This document shows, one piece after another, positions 63,861-64,000 of a stretch of 64,000 nt of DNA. The stretch comes from Methanosarcina sp. DH2 (GTDB lineage: Archaea; Halobacteriota; Methanosarcinia; Methanosarcinales; Methanosarcinaceae), in NCBI RefSeq assembly GCF_020804225.1, contig NZ_WJBI01000014.1, positions 123,875 to 187,874 on the forward strand, given 5' to 3'. The stretch's first letter is position 1. Each line of letters begins with the position of its first letter. Both the position numbers and the translations under genes were made by a program. The notes under the pieces are model-generated. The model saw nothing but the letters and a program-made list of their open reading frames with translations. It was not told where the DNA came from and did not search any database.

Positions 63861-64000
63861 TCAAAAGTAGTATTTTTCACAATTCTTCCCCATCAACCTT
63901 ATTATCTTGCCCTTAACTTCATCCATGTTAGCAATTTGAGTTACTACTTTTGAATCAACTTCCACTTTTACTTCTGTAATCTCCCTCATTAGCATAAAAG
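63861..64000 (-). CDS. C-terminal part of a gene at the window edge
   Basis: A minus-strand frame ends with TGA at 63861-63863 and runs off, or starts, near the right edge (ATG at 63993-63995). It reads MLMREITEVKVEVDS then KVVTQIANMDEVKGKIIRLM and GKNCEKYYF. The charged alternating pattern looks truly coding. The family is not recognised. Confidence 0.4.
   Translation of the reverse strand, partial: FMLMREITEVKVEVDSKVVTQIANMDEVKGKIIRLMGKNCEKYYF

Noticed and set aside
1..64000. tRNA or rRNA genes
   Set aside because: No cloverleaf with a TTCGA-type arm or rRNA-like stretch was recognised by eye; a covariance search would be decisive.

Overview
The window looks like a chromosomal segment of a methanogenic archaeon close to Methanosarcina. 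The grounds are AT-rich intergenic DNA with archaeal TATA boxes, Shine-Dalgarno sites of the GGAGG type, a free-standing archaeal threonyl-tRNA editing domain, a small siroheme sulfite-reductase-like protein, a hybrid-cluster protein, an HdrD-like CCG protein, and many IS5-type elements and their relics. This assignment rests on gene content, not on a database comparison.

Bases 1-50,830 read as a large defence and mobile-element island. Two 886-bp IS5-family copies (220-1105 and 2278-3163) flank a small orphan gene. Then come an Mrr-like nuclease, a two-gene AAA ATPase plus RloB/TOPRIM module (AbiL/OLD-like), and a tyrosine recombinase. A DNA-end-processing cluster follows: a UvrD-family helicase-nuclease, a PD-(D/E)XK protein, a hypothetical protein and a convergent YhaO/YhaN (SbcD/SbcC-like) pair. 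Inside it lies a ~6-kb insert (about 11,705-17,839) with an SF2 helicase-nuclease, a ~700-residue partner of unknown fold and a small nuclease-like gene. The lengths and order fit a DdmDE-type (helicase-nuclease plus Argonaute-like) anti-plasmid system. Just after the insert lies a diverged second copy of the last 26 codons of the uvrD-like gene, which marks how it arrived.

From 25.5 to 31.2 kb is a three-gene TerB / BrxD / BrxHI operon. It ends directly against a broken cas1 remnant and a 290-bp inverted-repeat element. From 31.8 to 49.1 kb on the minus strand is a type-1-like BREX locus: brxB, brxC, pglX, then a TIR-like gene and an AlbA_2/ATPase gene, and beyond a TPR gene on the other strand, pglZ and brxL. 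brxA is not seen. The place 5' of brxB holds a small cysteine-rich ORF, a 1-kb dead IS with 17-bp terminal repeats, and a decayed HEPN-like gene.

From 50.9 kb the content becomes metabolic and redox. There is an HdrD-like CCG iron-sulfur protein overlapping a CGGC-domain protein, a half-length TauE-like permease, a segmental duplication containing a dead CGGC copy, a threonyl-tRNA editing domain, a methyltransferase, a double-cubane/2-hydroxyacyl-CoA dehydratase-like protein with its ATP-dependent activase, DsrE-like and DUF488 proteins, a glycosyltransferase, SnoaL-like and cupin proteins, hybrid-cluster protein and a sulfite-reductase-like protein. Together these suggest low-potential electron transfer and sulfur or nitrogen stress handling. 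No CRISPR array, tRNA or rRNA was recognised.
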